Below are positions 5,302 to 5,732 of a DNA stretch of 5,732 nucleotides, one piece after another. The DNA comes from an uncultured Gemmatimonadota bacterium (GTDB lineage Bacteria > Gemmatimonadota > Gemmatimonadetes > Gemmatimonadales > Gemmatimonadaceae): contig CAMLEQ010000264.1 in the NCBI GenBank assembly GCA_946479015.1, positions 1 through 5,732 on the forward strand, given 5' to 3'. A program made the translations under genes and the position numbers. Numbering within the stretch: position 1 is the first letter of the stretch; every line of letters starts with the position of its first letter. The notes under the pieces were generated by a model. The model saw only the letters and a program-made list of their open reading frames with translations, had not been told where the DNA came from and ran no database searches.

Positions 5302-5732
5302 ATGCGCATCACGACCTGGGCCGAGTACGGCCTCATCTGCGCGCTGCACCTGGCGCGGCGGGGCGACGAGGGGCCCGTCACGGGGCGGGACATGGCCGCG
5401 CGGGAGCGGCTTCCGGCGGACTACGTCGAGCAGATCCTGCTTCGCCTCCGGCGGGCGGACATCGTCCGGAGCACGCGAGGGGCGCGCGGCGGGTACTCCC
5501 TGGCGCGGCCGGCGAGCGAGATCTCCGTGCGCGACGTGATCAACGCCTCGGAGCTCACCACCTTCGATCTCCACTGCGTGTCGCACCCCGTGGACGATGA
5601 GCGGTGCTCCGCCGCCCACACCTGCAGCATCCGCCCCGTCTGGATGCTCCTGCAGCGCAAGATCGACGACGTGCTGGAGAGCGTGCACCTCTCGGACCTG
5701 ATGCACGAGGAGCCGGTGGTGCGCGAGCGCGT
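5302..5732 (+). CDS. Rrf2-family (IscR-like) transcriptional regulator, 3' partial
   Basis: The first 143 residues of a winged-helix regulator of the Rrf2 family, open to the window edge. The N-terminus MRITTWAEYGL matches the MR[LI]T-x-x-x-x-Y opening. The DNA-binding part covers about residues 25-66, including YVEQIL (41-46), with E43 at the position that tunes site choice in E. coli IscR, and the wing RGARGGYSLAR (59-69). A long C-terminal dimerisation helix follows from about 112. Three cysteines, C92, C102 and C108, stand where IscR, RirA and NsrR bind an Fe-S cluster, but the spacing is C-x9-C-x5-C rather than IscR's C-x5-C-x5-C, and the IscR histidine ligand position (H107 there, three residues after its last Cys) holds R111 here. 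It is therefore probably an Fe-S or redox sensor; whether it acts on Fe-S assembly, iron or nitric oxide genes cannot be told. No Shine-Dalgarno is visible before the ATG. Confidence 0.85.
   Translation, partial: MRITTWAEYGLICALHLARRGDEGPVTGRDMAARERLPADYVEQILLRLRRADIVRSTRGARGGYSLARPASEISVRDVINASELTTFDLHCVSHPVDDERCSAAHTCSIRPVWMLLQRKIDDVLESVHLSDLMHEEPVVRER

Noticed and set aside
5234..5539. Open frame of 101 codons from within the palindrome into the Rrf2 gene
   Set aside because: Overlaps the Rrf2 coding region in a different frame, and its product is Arg/Gly/Ser low-complexity sequence.

Overview
The window is 5.7 kb of high-GC bacterial DNA (roughly 68-70% by eye) in which every supportable gene reads on the + strand. 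Codon third positions are strongly G/C, GTG starts are frequent, and two gene junctions are 4-nt overlaps. The mix of a bacterial low-molecular-weight thioredoxin reductase, a Sec/lipobox lipoprotein, a DUF4149 membrane protein and an Rrf2 regulator fits a high-GC Gram-negative-type bacterium. Gemmatimonadota is my best guess from general resemblance, but nothing in the window proves it.

Layout. (1) 1-335: 3' end of a cysteine-rich protein of unknown function whose start lies outside the window. (2) 430-2557: a tight three-gene operon of trxB (thioredoxin reductase), a glyoxalase II-like metallo-beta-lactamase hydrolase and a four-helix DUF4149 membrane protein, each joined to the next by a GTGA stop/start overlap. 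(3) 2558-2739: non-coding spacer with a small hairpin. (4) 2740-3543: a lipoprotein of unknown function with its own good ribosome binding site, followed by three back-to-back GC-rich hairpins that probably end transcription. (5) 3649-5058: aspartate ammonia-lyase (aspA); its catalytic residues fall at the numbers I remember for the Bacillus enzyme AspB. (6) 5056-5258: a long, nearly gap-free imperfect palindrome of about 200 nt that starts on the aspA stop codon and fills most of the spacer. (7) 5302 to the window end: an IscR-like Rrf2 regulator with three cysteines, cut by the window edge and probably translated from a leaderless or very short-leader mRNA.

How the genes may work together: trxB maintains thioredoxin in its reduced state, and the coupled hydrolase may handle thioester substrates, so the left half is plausibly a thiol-homeostasis operon. 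The Rrf2 protein at the right edge looks like an Fe-S or redox sensor that would control genes beyond the window, possibly Fe-S assembly genes. The lipoprotein and aspA appear to be independent units.

I see no defence system, CRISPR array, transposase or RNA gene. The least explained item, and the best candidate for something undescribed, is the palindrome at 5056-5258.
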